This document shows, piece after piece, positions 1 to 7,396 of a DNA stretch of 9,775 nucleotides. The notes beneath the pieces are model-generated. The model saw only the letters and a list, made by a program, of their open reading frames with translations, ran no database searches and was not told the DNA's origin. Numbering within the stretch: position 1 is the first letter of the stretch; the number at the start of each line of letters is the position of its first letter. Source of the DNA: Bacteroidota bacterium (GTDB taxonomy: Bacteria > Bacteroidota > Bacteroidia > Chitinophagales > Chitinophagaceae); assembly GCA_947463975.1 (NCBI GenBank), contig CANHUW010000051.1, forward strand, positions 1 to 9,775. Direction: 5' to 3'. The translations under genes and the position numbers were made by a program.

Positions 1-1265
1 GAACTGGGAAACCAGGAGGTTGCCAAAGTAATGGCGGCTGTAGCACGGGAGGATGTAATAGATTAAATGTACATGATTGGTTGCGCGACCTACCTATTGA
101 CGATGCTGAAAGTCAATGTAAGGTATTGGAAGTAAGCTTTAAGCAAGGCAGCCGAAAAGAATTTTATAGAAATCTTACTTTACAACATTTTGAAAAAGGA
201 GACTATGTTACCATCGAAGGGGTAAATGGTTTTGATGTGGGCGAAGTGTCCATTACTGGAGAGCTTGTTCGCATTCAAATGAAGAAAAGAGGCGTAGATG
301 AGTTTAGCGCAGAGATGAAAAAAATTGTACGGGCTAGTAACGAAAGAGATATTGAAGCGTTTAAAATAAGCAAAAGTAGAGAGGCAGATATTTTAGCAAG
401 AAGTCGTACGCATGCAAGCAACTTAAAATTGGCGATGAAGCTAAGTGAAGTGGAGCTTCAAGCAGATGGCAAAAAAGCTACTTTCTTTTATACTGCTGAT
501 GACAGAATTGATTTCAGAGAATTGATTAGAATTTTCGCTGGAGAATTCAAAGTGAAAGTAGAAATGCGACAAATAGGAATTAGACAAGAAGCAGCCAAAT
601 TGGGCGGTATTGGAAGCTGTGGTAGAGAACTATGTTGTAGTACTTGGTTGCATGATTTCAAAAGCGTGAACACTACTGCTGCGCGTTATCAAAATCTTTC
701 TATCAATCAAACCAAATTAAGCGGACAATGTGGTCGTTTAAAGTGTTGTTTGAATTTTGAATTAGACACTTACTTGGATGCCTTACAAGACTTTCCTGAT
801 TATGCAGATACTTTGCAAACTGCCATGGGTCAAGCATTCTTGATTAAGAAAGATATTTTCAAAAATCTAATGTGGTATACCCTACCCAACAATACCAAGC
901 ATTACCCTTTAACTTTACAAAGAGTTAAAGAAATCAAACGTTTAAATCAACAAGGTGTGGTAGTAGAAGAATTACAAGCAGTTGAATTAACGAGTAATAA
1001 AGTAAAAGAAGTTGAAAATAGTTTTGTAGAATTGGTGGGTCAAATTAGCTTGAAAAGTTTAGAGAAAAACGATCGCAGAAGAAGAGATCAAAACAGAAAC
1101 GATCGTCCTAGCAATAATGGACCTCGTCCCAATAACAATGGTCCACGTCCTAACAACAGTGGACCGAGACCAAATAATAACGGACCTCGTCCTAATAATA
1201 ACGGGCCTCGCCCTAATAATGGTCCAAGACCAAATAATCGACCTCCTCAAAATAACAACAACTAG
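1..1265 (+). CDS. ricT: PSP1-domain RicT/YaaT-like protein, 5' end outside window
   Basis: Homologue of RicT (YaaT), which in Bacillus subtilis forms the Fe-S-containing RicA-RicF-RicT complex that affects RNase Y-dependent mRNA processing; its role in Bacteroidota is not settled. The reading frame is open to the left edge: codons from base 3 encode a Cys-rich stretch (Cys at 21, 39 and 54, including CSTGGC) followed by NRLNVHDWL. The true start is therefore outside the window, and the TTG at 81 is an internal Leu codon. The PSP1 core follows, with the family Cys signatures CGRELCC (618-638) and CGRLKCC (729-749), which carry the cluster-binding cysteines in RicT. After about codon 1060 comes an Arg/Asn/Asp-rich basic linker, then six GPRPNN-type repeats and a poly-Asn end. 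The gene converges on the peptidase gene with a 5-base gap. The family call is firm; the cellular role here is inference. Confidence 0.9.
   Translation, partial: TGKPGGCQSNGGCSTGGCNRLNVHDWLRDLPIDDAESQCKVLEVSFKQGSRKEFYRNLTLQHFEKGDYVTIEGVNGFDVGEVSITGELVRIQMKKRGVDEFSAEMKKIVRASNERDIEAFKISKSREADILARSRTHASNLKLAMKLSEVELQADGKKATFFYTADDRIDFRELIRIFAGEFKVKVEMRQIGIRQEAAKLGGIGSCGRELCCSTWLHDFKSVNTTAARYQNLSINQTKLSGQCGRLKCCLNFELDTYLDALQDFPDYADTLQTAMGQAFLIKKDIFKNLMWYTLPNNTKHYPLTLQRVKEIKRLNQQGVVVEELQAVELTSNKVKEVENSFVELVGQISLKSLEKNDRRRRDQNRNDRPSNNGPRPNNNGPRPNNSGPRPNNNGPRPNNNGPRPNNGPRPNNRPPQNNNN
1119..1238 (+). repeat. In-frame GPRPNN(N/S) tandem repeat coding for the RicT tail
   Basis: Six consecutive Gly-Pro-Arg-Pro-Asn-Asn units, most followed by a further Asn or Ser, are encoded by 18-21-base repeats. 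Codons differ between units: Arg uses cgt, cgc and aga, Pro uses cct, ccc, cca and ccg, and Gly uses gga, ggt and ggg. The array is therefore much better conserved as protein than as DNA. The product would be a disordered, positively charged, Pro/Asn-rich tail. A short overlapping reading frame on each strand across this array is a by-product of the repeat. Confidence 0.85.
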
Positions 1266-1270
1266 TCAAT

Positions 1271-2995
1271 TTATTGATAGAGTTTTTCTAATTGAGCGTT
1301 GGTAAAGTCCATTAATTTTTTCACATAGTGGGGAGAGAAATTAAATTCTATGCCTGCAGTTTGATATAATTCAGGCAATGTTTTTGTTCCACCCAATGCT
1401 AAAGCGTCCATATAACGCTCTAATGCTTGCTTTGGATTTTGTTGGTATTGCATCCACATTCCAATGGCTCCTAATTGTGCAATGCCATATTCAATATAAT
1501 AAAAAGGGACTTCAAATAAATGCAATTGTCTTTGCCATCCAATTGCTCTGAACTCATCTAATCCAGTATAATCAATGCTGCCCGTAGAGAACTCTTTTAA
1601 AATACTAGTCCATGTATTGGTTCTTTCTTCAATAGTATGTGCTGGATGCTCATACACCCAATGTTGGAATTTATCAATAATAGCTATCCAAGGGAAAATG
1701 GTAATGGTTCTTTCCAATTGATGTTCTTTTGCTCTATTTAAATCTGATGCATTATCAAAGAAAGATTGCCAATGGTCCATGCTAAATAATTCCATAGACA
1801 TACTTGCCACTTCTGCAATTTCCATAGGATATTCTTTGAAAGCACTCAAGCTTAAGTTATGTGACAAGAAACTATGAATAGCATGACCACCCTCATGCAC
1901 CATGGTGGTTACATCGCTCATTTGACCTGCCGCATTCATAAAGATAAATGGTGCGCCAGATTCTGCTAGTGGGCAGTTGTATCCGCCTGGAGCTTTTCCT
2001 TTTCTACTTTCTAAGTCAAAATGCTTTAATGCATTCATCTTTTTCAAACAATCAGCAAAGAATGGATGTAATTGTTCAAAGCAAGCCACAGATTTTTCGT
2101 ATAAATCTTTACCATCGGTAAAAGGTCTCAAAGGTTTTGTTCCAGCTGGTTCCGCTTCTGTATCCCAAGGTTTTAAAGTATCTAAGCCAAGCTTTTGTTT
2201 TTTTCTAGCATAGATTTTATCAATCAAAGGAAGCACGTGTAATTTTACCGCTTCATGAAATTGATAACAATCTTCTTTGGTATAATCAAACCTGCCTAGT
2301 TCTACAAATTTGTAATCTCTGTAATTTTCGAATCCTGCATTAACAGCTACCTGATGTCTTTTCTGAATCAAACTAGAAAACAAATCATGCATGGCGATTT
2401 TGTCTTCTAATCTTCTTTGCTGAATTTTTCTATATACCGATTCTCTTATTGATCTGTCTTCGCTTTCTAAAAACTGTGCTGCTTGTTGTAAAGTATATTC
2501 CTGCCCTTCATGCGTAATGGTCATTTTACCTGCAATGGTACCATATTGTTGTTGCATCACACTTAATTCCGCTTGAATGGCAATATTTTCTGTTCTAAAT
2601 AAATCAATGCTTTTTTGAACAGCTCTTAAGTAGGTAAAATATTCCGCTTGATCCAATTCTTTAGTGAACGGACAAGCGATTAATTTTTTATTCAACGCAT
2701 CTGCATAGGGTTGCATTTTAGGTTGAATCTCCATACAAAAAAAGTTGAAGGCTTCTTCCAAACTTTTATCGGTGGTATCACAGGTCATTTTTATCTGTCT
2801 CCAACATGCATCTTCGCTTACAAAAGCTTCCAGTTCACTCAAATCTTTTAGCCATTTTTCAAGACCCAATGCGTCTTCAATTGGCCTATTCGATAATGCT
2901 ATAAAATATGGCTCCAGGCTTGCCCAATCCGTTAAAACAAAGTCTTTGGGGAGGTAATGATGGGGTAATTTTTGAATGTCTGCCGTTCTGAGCAT
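1271..2995 (-). CDS. pepF: M3-family oligoendopeptidase (PepF-like zinc metallopeptidase)
   Basis: Cytoplasmic zinc endopeptidase predicted to cleave short peptides. The 574-residue length fits M3B oligoendopeptidases, and there is no signal peptide. The active site is visible: HEGGH at residues 367-371 supplies two His ligands and the catalytic Glu368. E395, in EIAEVASMS 24 residues after E368, is the expected third zinc ligand. Upstream, PGGYNCPLAESGAPFIFMN is the conserved substrate-side strand typical of this clade. The N-terminal half is the helical lobe that covers the cleft. The ATG at 2995 is the only early Met and gives MLRTADIQKLP. A TAAATTTG element sits 19 bases upstream on the same strand. 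The gene is divergent from mutL and convergent with ricT, so it is probably transcribed alone. The exact peptide specificity cannot be read from sequence. All catalytic residues are intact. Confidence 0.92.
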   Translation of the reverse strand: MLRTADIQKLPHHYLPKDFVLTDWASLEPYFIALSNRPIEDALGLEKWLKDLSELEAFVSEDACWRQIKMTCDTTDKSLEEAFNFFCMEIQPKMQPYADALNKKLIACPFTKELDQAEYFTYLRAVQKSIDLFRTENIAIQAELSVMQQQYGTIAGKMTITHEGQEYTLQQAAQFLESEDRSIRESVYRKIQQRRLEDKIAMHDLFSSLIQKRHQVAVNAGFENYRDYKFVELGRFDYTKEDCYQFHEAVKLHVLPLIDKIYARKKQKLGLDTLKPWDTEAEPAGTKPLRPFTDGKDLYEKSVACFEQLHPFFADCLKKMNALKHFDLESRKGKAPGGYNCPLAESGAPFIFMNAAGQMSDVTTMVHEGGHAIHSFLSHNLSLSAFKEYPMEIAEVASMSMELFSMDHWQSFFDNASDLNRAKEHQLERTITIFPWIAIIDKFQHWVYEHPAHTIEERTNTWTSILKEFSTGSIDYTGLDEFRAIGWQRQLHLFEVPFYYIEYGIAQLGAIGMWMQYQQNPKQALERYMDALALGGTKTLPELYQTAGIEFNFSPHYVKKLMDFTNAQLEKLYQ

Positions 2996-3014
2996 AAGAT
3001 GAAATTTTAAGTGG

Positions 3015-3044
3015 CAAATTTACTACTTTTACACACTTCAAAAA
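3015..3044 (-). promoter_or_regulatory. Putative Bacteroidota-type promoter of the peptidase gene
   Basis: Read on the minus strand, TTTTTG (3044-3039) is followed after 16 bases by TAAATTTG (3022-3015). The latter matches the Bacteroidota -7 consensus TAnnTTTG, with a TTTG-like -33 box. The spacing is a few bases shorter than usual. Transcription would begin near 3008, giving a leader of about 13 bases before the ATG at 2995. The elements overlap the 5' region of mutL, so the two divergent promoters must share this short interval. Confidence 0.4.
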
Positions 3045-3052
3045 GATTTAAA

Positions 3053-4894
3053 GTGGCCGAAACAATACATTTATTACCAGATCATATCGCCAACCAAATT
3101 GCGGCGGGCGAAGTGATACAAAGACCAGCAAGCGCCGTAAAGGAATTGTTGGAAAATGCGGTAGATGCAGGTGCCACCAAAATTCAGCTCATCATCAATG
3201 ATGCAGGAAAAGCTTTAATTCAGGTAATTGACAATGGCAAGGGCATGAGCCCTATAGATGCACAAAACGCTTTTGGAAGACATGCCACAAGTAAGATTAG
3301 TACTATAGAGGATTTGTTTCAAATAAGAACGATGGGTTTTAGAGGAGAGGCATTGGCCTCTATTGCTGCAGTGGGTCAAGTACAATTAAAAACCAGAAGA
3401 GCAGAAGATGAAACGGGCACGGAGGTTTTTGTGGAGAACAGTAAAATTGTAGAAACTAGTCCTACAGCTTGTCCAGTAGGAACCAGTATCAGCATGAAGA
3501 ATTTATTTTTCAATGTGCCAGCAAGAAGAAATTTTTTAAAGAGCAATGCTGCAGAGCTAAAACATATCATCGACGAGTTCACCAGAGTAGCATTGGCATT
3601 TCCTGAAATATTTTTTAGTTTAAACAATAACGGGCAAGAAGTATTTCATTGGGAAGGAGGCAGCTTCAAACAAAGGGCTATTCAAGTATTAGGAAATAGT
3701 TACAATGCTAAATTAGTTGCAGTGGGTGAACACACGGATTATTTAAATATTGCAGGATTTGTGGGTAAGCCTGAAACCGCTAAAAAAACAAGAAGCGATC
3801 AATACTTTTTTGTCAATCGAAGATTTATTAAAAGCGCCTACTTGCATCATGCTGTAGCCAATGCTTTTGAAGGTTTAATTGCTAAAGAAAATTTTCCCAG
3901 TTACATTTTATACATAGATGTGGATCCTGCGCAAGTGGATATCAATGTGCATCCTACTAAACAGGAGATTAAATTTGAAGACGATAAAATCATCTACGCA
4001 TTTGTACAAGCAGCTGTAAAGCATGCTTTAGCGCAATTTAGTATTGCACCTTCTTTAGATTTTTCATTAGATGCGTCTATTCAAAGCCTAGATGCAGTTC
4101 AAAAACCTTTTACAGAACAACAGCAAAATGCTACTACAAGCAATAGTTTGTACGCTGGCTTTACGCAAAAAAATCAAGCGCATTTTATTCCTAAATCTAG
4201 TGGCAATAAAGAGAATGGTCAATGGAAAGATTATTTTTCTACCATTCCTAGTGCTGAACCCAATAACGAATACATTGTAAAACCTTCTTCCATGGGTTTT
4301 ACAGAAATGGACAATAAATTATCCATTCTTAAAGATGCTCCCTTAATTCAAATACACAACACCTATATTATTGCTCCTGCAAATTCTGGCTTTTTAATGA
4401 TCCATCAACAATTAGCGCATGAGCGTATCTTGTATGAGAAATATCAAAAAGCGAGTATGCAAGCACATGCTACTCAAAAAAGTTTATTCCCTGTAGTTTT
4501 GGAATTAAGTGCTTCTGATACTGCATTGCTAGAAGAGATTATTCCTGATTTGGCTTTGATAGGATATGAATTAGAAAATTTTGGGCCCAATAGTTTTGTG
4601 ATACAAGGAATTCCAGCTGATATAGAAGCTGGAAACGAAAAAAATGCCATTGAGTTATTATTAGAACAATTTAAACATTTTAGTACTAACCTGAATTTTA
4701 GTAAAAGAGAAAAGCTAATTCGCTGCATGAGCAGACAGATGGCTATCAAAGCGGGAAAGGAATTAACCACATTAGAGATGAGCACCTTGATTGATGCTTT
4801 ATGTGAATGCGAGACACCTCAGGTAACAGCTACAGGTGCACCAACCTATATCTCTTTGAACGAAGCCTATATTGATGGCTTGTTTACTCAATAA
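3053..4894 (+). CDS. mutL: DNA mismatch repair protein MutL (endonuclease residues replaced)
   Basis: MutL is the ATP-driven matchmaker that links MutS mismatch recognition to strand processing. From the GTG at 3053 the product is 613 residues and begins MAETIHLLPDHIANQIAAGE, like family N-termini. The GTG at 3011 would add 14 atypical residues and overlap the divergent promoter region. The GHKL ATPase is intact: E31, N35 and D38 in KELLENAVDAGA, then DNGKGM, GFRGEAL, and GTSISMKNLFFNVPARRNFL. A Gln/Ser/Asn-rich linker spans roughly residues 335-430. In the C-terminal domain a clamp-binding-like motif QKSLFP (475-480) is present. The endonuclease motif DQHA(X)2E(X)4E instead reads HQQL(X)2E(X)4E (from 451), ACR reads MSR (559-561), and CPHGRP reads TATGAP (592-597). 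The protein therefore probably does not nick DNA. It is divergent from the peptidase gene and convergent with dacB. A weak TACTTTTA (3024-3031) could be its -7 box. Confidence 0.95.
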   Translation: MAETIHLLPDHIANQIAAGEVIQRPASAVKELLENAVDAGATKIQLIINDAGKALIQVIDNGKGMSPIDAQNAFGRHATSKISTIEDLFQIRTMGFRGEALASIAAVGQVQLKTRRAEDETGTEVFVENSKIVETSPTACPVGTSISMKNLFFNVPARRNFLKSNAAELKHIIDEFTRVALAFPEIFFSLNNNGQEVFHWEGGSFKQRAIQVLGNSYNAKLVAVGEHTDYLNIAGFVGKPETAKKTRSDQYFFVNRRFIKSAYLHHAVANAFEGLIAKENFPSYILYIDVDPAQVDINVHPTKQEIKFEDDKIIYAFVQAAVKHALAQFSIAPSLDFSLDASIQSLDAVQKPFTEQQQNATTSNSLYAGFTQKNQAHFIPKSSGNKENGQWKDYFSTIPSAEPNNEYIVKPSSMGFTEMDNKLSILKDAPLIQIHNTYIIAPANSGFLMIHQQLAHERILYEKYQKASMQAHATQKSLFPVVLELSASDTALLEEIIPDLALIGYELENFGPNSFVIQGIPADIEAGNEKNAIELLLEQFKHFSTNLNFSKREKLIRCMSRQMAIKAGKELTTLEMSTLIDALCECETPQVTATGAPTYISLNEAYIDGLFTQ

Positions 4895-4904
4895 CTATTA
4901 TTGA
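4888..4904. other. Small AT-rich inverted repeat at the mutL stop codon
   Basis: TCAATAA and TTATTGA form a perfect 7-base inverted repeat around the 3-base loop CTA. It covers the mutL stop codon in the 38-base gap between the convergent mutL and dacB genes. A hairpin here could act on transcripts from either side, but only one pair in the stem is G-C and no T-run follows on either strand. It is a weak terminator candidate at best. Nothing else is visible in this gap. Confidence 0.25.
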
Positions 4905-4932
4905 TGACATCTTGATGGTTGACTATCTCGGA

Positions 4933-6255
4933 TCAGTTACGTTTCGCAATCTCCACTAAATAAGCTTCTACCGCTTTTCGAACAGCAGCACTAGTTGTAC
5001 TCATATGATTGGCTACTAGCACGGAAAAATATAATTTTTGCTGACGCCTAGTATAGATAAAGCCACTTAAAGCAATTTGTCCACCTAGGGTACCTGTCTT
5101 AGCATATAATGTTCCTGGAAAATTTTTATAATATGCAGAGAGTGTCCCTTCTCCCCCTTTTTCAAAAATTTGATTCACCCTTGCTTCTCCGAACTTAGCA
5201 TGCATTTGTTTTAAAATAGCTATATAATTTTCAGGTGTATTTAAATTATACCTACTTAAACCACTTCCGTCTGCCCAACGCATAGGTTGTGGTAAAAAAG
5301 TAAACTCTTGCTGAATGATACTATCTACAAATGCAGCATCATCCATACGACTCAATAATTGCGCACTACTCATTAACAAAATTTGCTCAGCATAAAAATT
5401 ATCACTTCTGCTCATCATAATTTTTAATAAAGTATCTGTTGGAACTGTTTTAATCGTTCTTTGTGCAAGTAGAGGAGCATAGTGCAATGGTTGAATTGGC
5501 TTTGTCAAATGCAAACTATCATTTAATAATTGGATTGACTTTTCAGCATCGGTCACAAAAGGTACCTGAAAATATTTGGCATTACTTTTTTGAGTTGTTA
5601 TAAAAAAATCATTGGTTGCTTTTTTTCTTGACCATTGTTTAGATTTGACACGCTCGTATTGTATAGCTTGATTTTTAAAAAAAGTAAAAGGCTTAATTTG
5701 TATGTTTTTTCCATCATCATAAAAATGAACCACATTGCCGTATACGGGCATTCTAGAACGTTCTGGTTGATAATCTTCTGCATAATCATTCCAGGCCCAA
5801 CCATCCCCCATACTTTCAAAACGATCATTGGACTGAGCAGCAGCAATCACTACTTGCTTATTGGTTTGTTGAATTAAATCAACAATAGGCTGGTAAGGGA
5901 ATTCAGGATGTAAAAAACTTGGATCACCTTGAGGAAATAAAAATAGGGTATCTGCGTTTTCTGCCACTTTCCATCCTGGAATGGAGTCGCCTAAAAATTG
6001 TAAACCAACATAAGTGTCTAATATTTTAGTATTACTTGCTGGTGTATAATAATAATCGCTTTGGTGTTGATTAATCCATGAACCCTTTGTGTCATTGTAA
6101 ACAGCAATCCCAACATGCGCTCCTTTTAAAGCGGGTGCATTCAATAAAGAACGCTGTGCTTTTTGCACGACACAAGAACTAGAAAATAAAAGAATGGAAA
6201 TAAATAATGAAATATACTGCACAGTAATTATTCTCTTTCTAATGCTCTTAGCCAT
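4933..6255 (-). CDS. dacB: D-alanyl-D-alanine carboxypeptidase/endopeptidase, PBP4 (S13) family lipoprotein
   Basis: Low-molecular-weight penicillin-binding protein that trims or cleaves peptidoglycan stem peptides in the periplasm. All three active-site motifs are present in order: SNTK at 74-77 (nucleophile S74, general base K77), SDN at 284-286 and KTG at 386-388. At 440 residues it is slightly shorter than E. coli DacB. The N-terminus has basic residues (K3, R6, K7, R8), a hydrophobic stretch, and the lipobox FSSSC with lipidated C28. No acidic export signal follows the Cys, so periplasmic retention is likely. The ATG at 6255 lies 28 bases inside the upstream arginase-like gene; a GTG at 6222 would remove the overlap but leaves a signal peptide without positive charges, so the ATG is preferred. 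It is the last gene of the minus-strand run and probably relies on translational coupling. Confidence 0.93.
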   Translation of the reverse strand: MAKSIRKRIITVQYISLFISILLFSSSCVVQKAQRSLLNAPALKGAHVGIAVYNDTKGSWINQHQSDYYYTPASNTKILDTYVGLQFLGDSIPGWKVAENADTLFLFPQGDPSFLHPEFPYQPIVDLIQQTNKQVVIAAAQSNDRFESMGDGWAWNDYAEDYQPERSRMPVYGNVVHFYDDGKNIQIKPFTFFKNQAIQYERVKSKQWSRKKATNDFFITTQKSNAKYFQVPFVTDAEKSIQLLNDSLHLTKPIQPLHYAPLLAQRTIKTVPTDTLLKIMMSRSDNFYAEQILLMSSAQLLSRMDDAAFVDSIIQQEFTFLPQPMRWADGSGLSRYNLNTPENYIAILKQMHAKFGEARVNQIFEKGGEGTLSAYYKNFPGTLYAKTGTLGGQIALSGFIYTRRQQKLYFSVLVANHMSTTSAAVRKAVEAYLVEIAKRN

Positions 6256-7361
6256 CTTTCTGGGATTTCGTTTTTGGAAGCTACTAAATAATCTTTATAA
6301 CTACAAGGCGCCCATTCTTTATTATGCAATTGCATCCACCATCTTCCGGTATTTTTACTTTGTAAAAATTGCGTATCTATATCAGAAAAAGCAATATGAA
6401 ATTCTTTAAACCTTTCTGTGGCAGATAAAGGAGATTCTTTTTTCCCTTTTTGTATACCATCAATGATATACCACATCATTTGCGCTATTTGAATAGCGGT
6501 CAAACCGTTGCGATCTAATTCTGCTTGGTATCCATATAGCCCAATACTACTGGTCTTCCAGCTCATTCCAGCATATTGCATCAACACACAAGCTTCTTCG
6601 CCGTTTAAACCATTAGGGGTAATGATATTGGCAGGGGCTTGCGCATTTTGAATAGCACTAATATCAAAACTCATCATATGACTATCTCTAATCACTGGTT
6701 CCATTTCTTCAATATCTTCTCTTACCACACCCAATCTAAAACAATCGAATCTTAACTTATCGATGGTTTCTAGCATATGAGGATGCATAAAATAACTTTG
6801 GAAAGCAATATGTGCATAATGATTCAAGTGATTAGGCAAACCAGTAAATAATTCTTCTAAAAAATGATCTGCTGGTAATCTTGCTTCAAGATCTAAATCA
6901 ATTTTAGCGTCTGTCACCACAGCATTCACTAAAGTAGGGATACTCGTATAAGCATGATACTGAGGTAATGTTAAGTCATGAGAGCCGCCAATCACCACCA
7001 CTTTTTTATTTTGTAAAATCAATTCAGCAACGACTGTTCTTAATGCCGCATAACTATCTTGTATAGTTTGACCAATTTTAACATTGCCCAAATCGGCAAT
7101 AGTTACTTGTGCATGCCAATAATATAAAGCGTATAAAGCAGAACGAATTCCGTCTGCTGATGCATGATCATTTAAAGCATATCCTGCACCCCTGCATTCT
7201 CCAGCACCAATAATCACCATATCTGCATCCGTGATATCAGGCAATTGGGTTTCATATACCTTAATATGTTTACCTAACTGGGTATCCCTATAGCCTTCAT
7301 CCTTAGAAAGCAGGTCTAAATTAACAGGTTGTAAAAAATCGGCAATAGAGCTCAAAGACAT
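6228..7361 (-). CDS. Arginase/formimidoylglutamase-fold protein with altered metal site
   Basis: Member of the ureohydrolase (arginase, agmatinase, formimidoylglutamase) fold, 377 residues, cytoplasmic. Recognisable elements are VIIGAGECRGAGY early on, an IRSALYALYYW segment, and GGSHD (125-129), where H128 matches the first Mn ligand. DAKID (151-155) stands where DAHxD is expected, so K153 replaces a ligand His. SFDIS (231-235) stands where S-x-D-x-D is expected, so S235 replaces a ligand Asp. Three Asp positions (151, 155, 233) and H128 remain. Similar proteins in Bacteroidota are usually labelled formimidoylglutamase, but no histidine-degradation gene is in view to support that role. The enzyme may bind metal differently or be non-catalytic. 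It lies 35 bases after the kinase gene and overlaps dacB by 28 bases, so it is co-transcribed at least with dacB. The fold call is solid; the reaction is unknown. Confidence 0.8.
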   Translation of the reverse strand: MSLSSIADFLQPVNLDLLSKDEGYRDTQLGKHIKVYETQLPDITDADMVIIGAGECRGAGYALNDHASADGIRSALYALYYWHAQVTIADLGNVKIGQTIQDSYAALRTVVAELILQNKKVVVIGGSHDLTLPQYHAYTSIPTLVNAVVTDAKIDLDLEARLPADHFLEELFTGLPNHLNHYAHIAFQSYFMHPHMLETIDKLRFDCFRLGVVREDIEEMEPVIRDSHMMSFDISAIQNAQAPANIITPNGLNGEEACVLMQYAGMSWKTSSIGLYGYQAELDRNGLTAIQIAQMMWYIIDGIQKGKKESPLSATERFKEFHIAFSDIDTQFLQSKNTGRWWMQLHNKEWAPCSYKDYLVASKNEIPERWLRALERE

Positions 7362-7396
7362 GATGTAGAATTAACCCTATAATAACGCCCAAAAAA

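Noticed and set aside
81..83. TTG as the start codon of the RicT-like gene
   Set aside because: The frame is open to the left edge and the upstream codons encode a family-like Cys-rich segment, so this is an internal Leu.
1266..1277. TCAATTTATTGA palindrome-like sequence at the ricT/peptidase junction as a terminator
   Set aside because: Arms are 5 bases with a 2-base loop, too small for a stable hairpin, and no T-tract follows.
1059..1305. Short open frames on both strands across the RicT tail
   Set aside because: They arise from the repeat's base composition, give repetitive Arg/Ile/Val or Asp/Ile/Thr strings, and overlap a well supported gene.
3011..3052. 14-residue N-terminal extension of MutL
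   Set aside because: Unlike MutL N-termini and overlapping a promoter-like element; the GTG at 3053 fits better.
5598..5877. Open frames on both strands within dacB
   Set aside because: Shadows of the coding frame; no family resemblance and they overlap the PBP4 core.
7362..7396. Independent promoter between the kinase and the arginase-like gene
   Set aside because: A T-run ending in G is present on the minus strand, but no TAnnTTTG element lies at the right distance.
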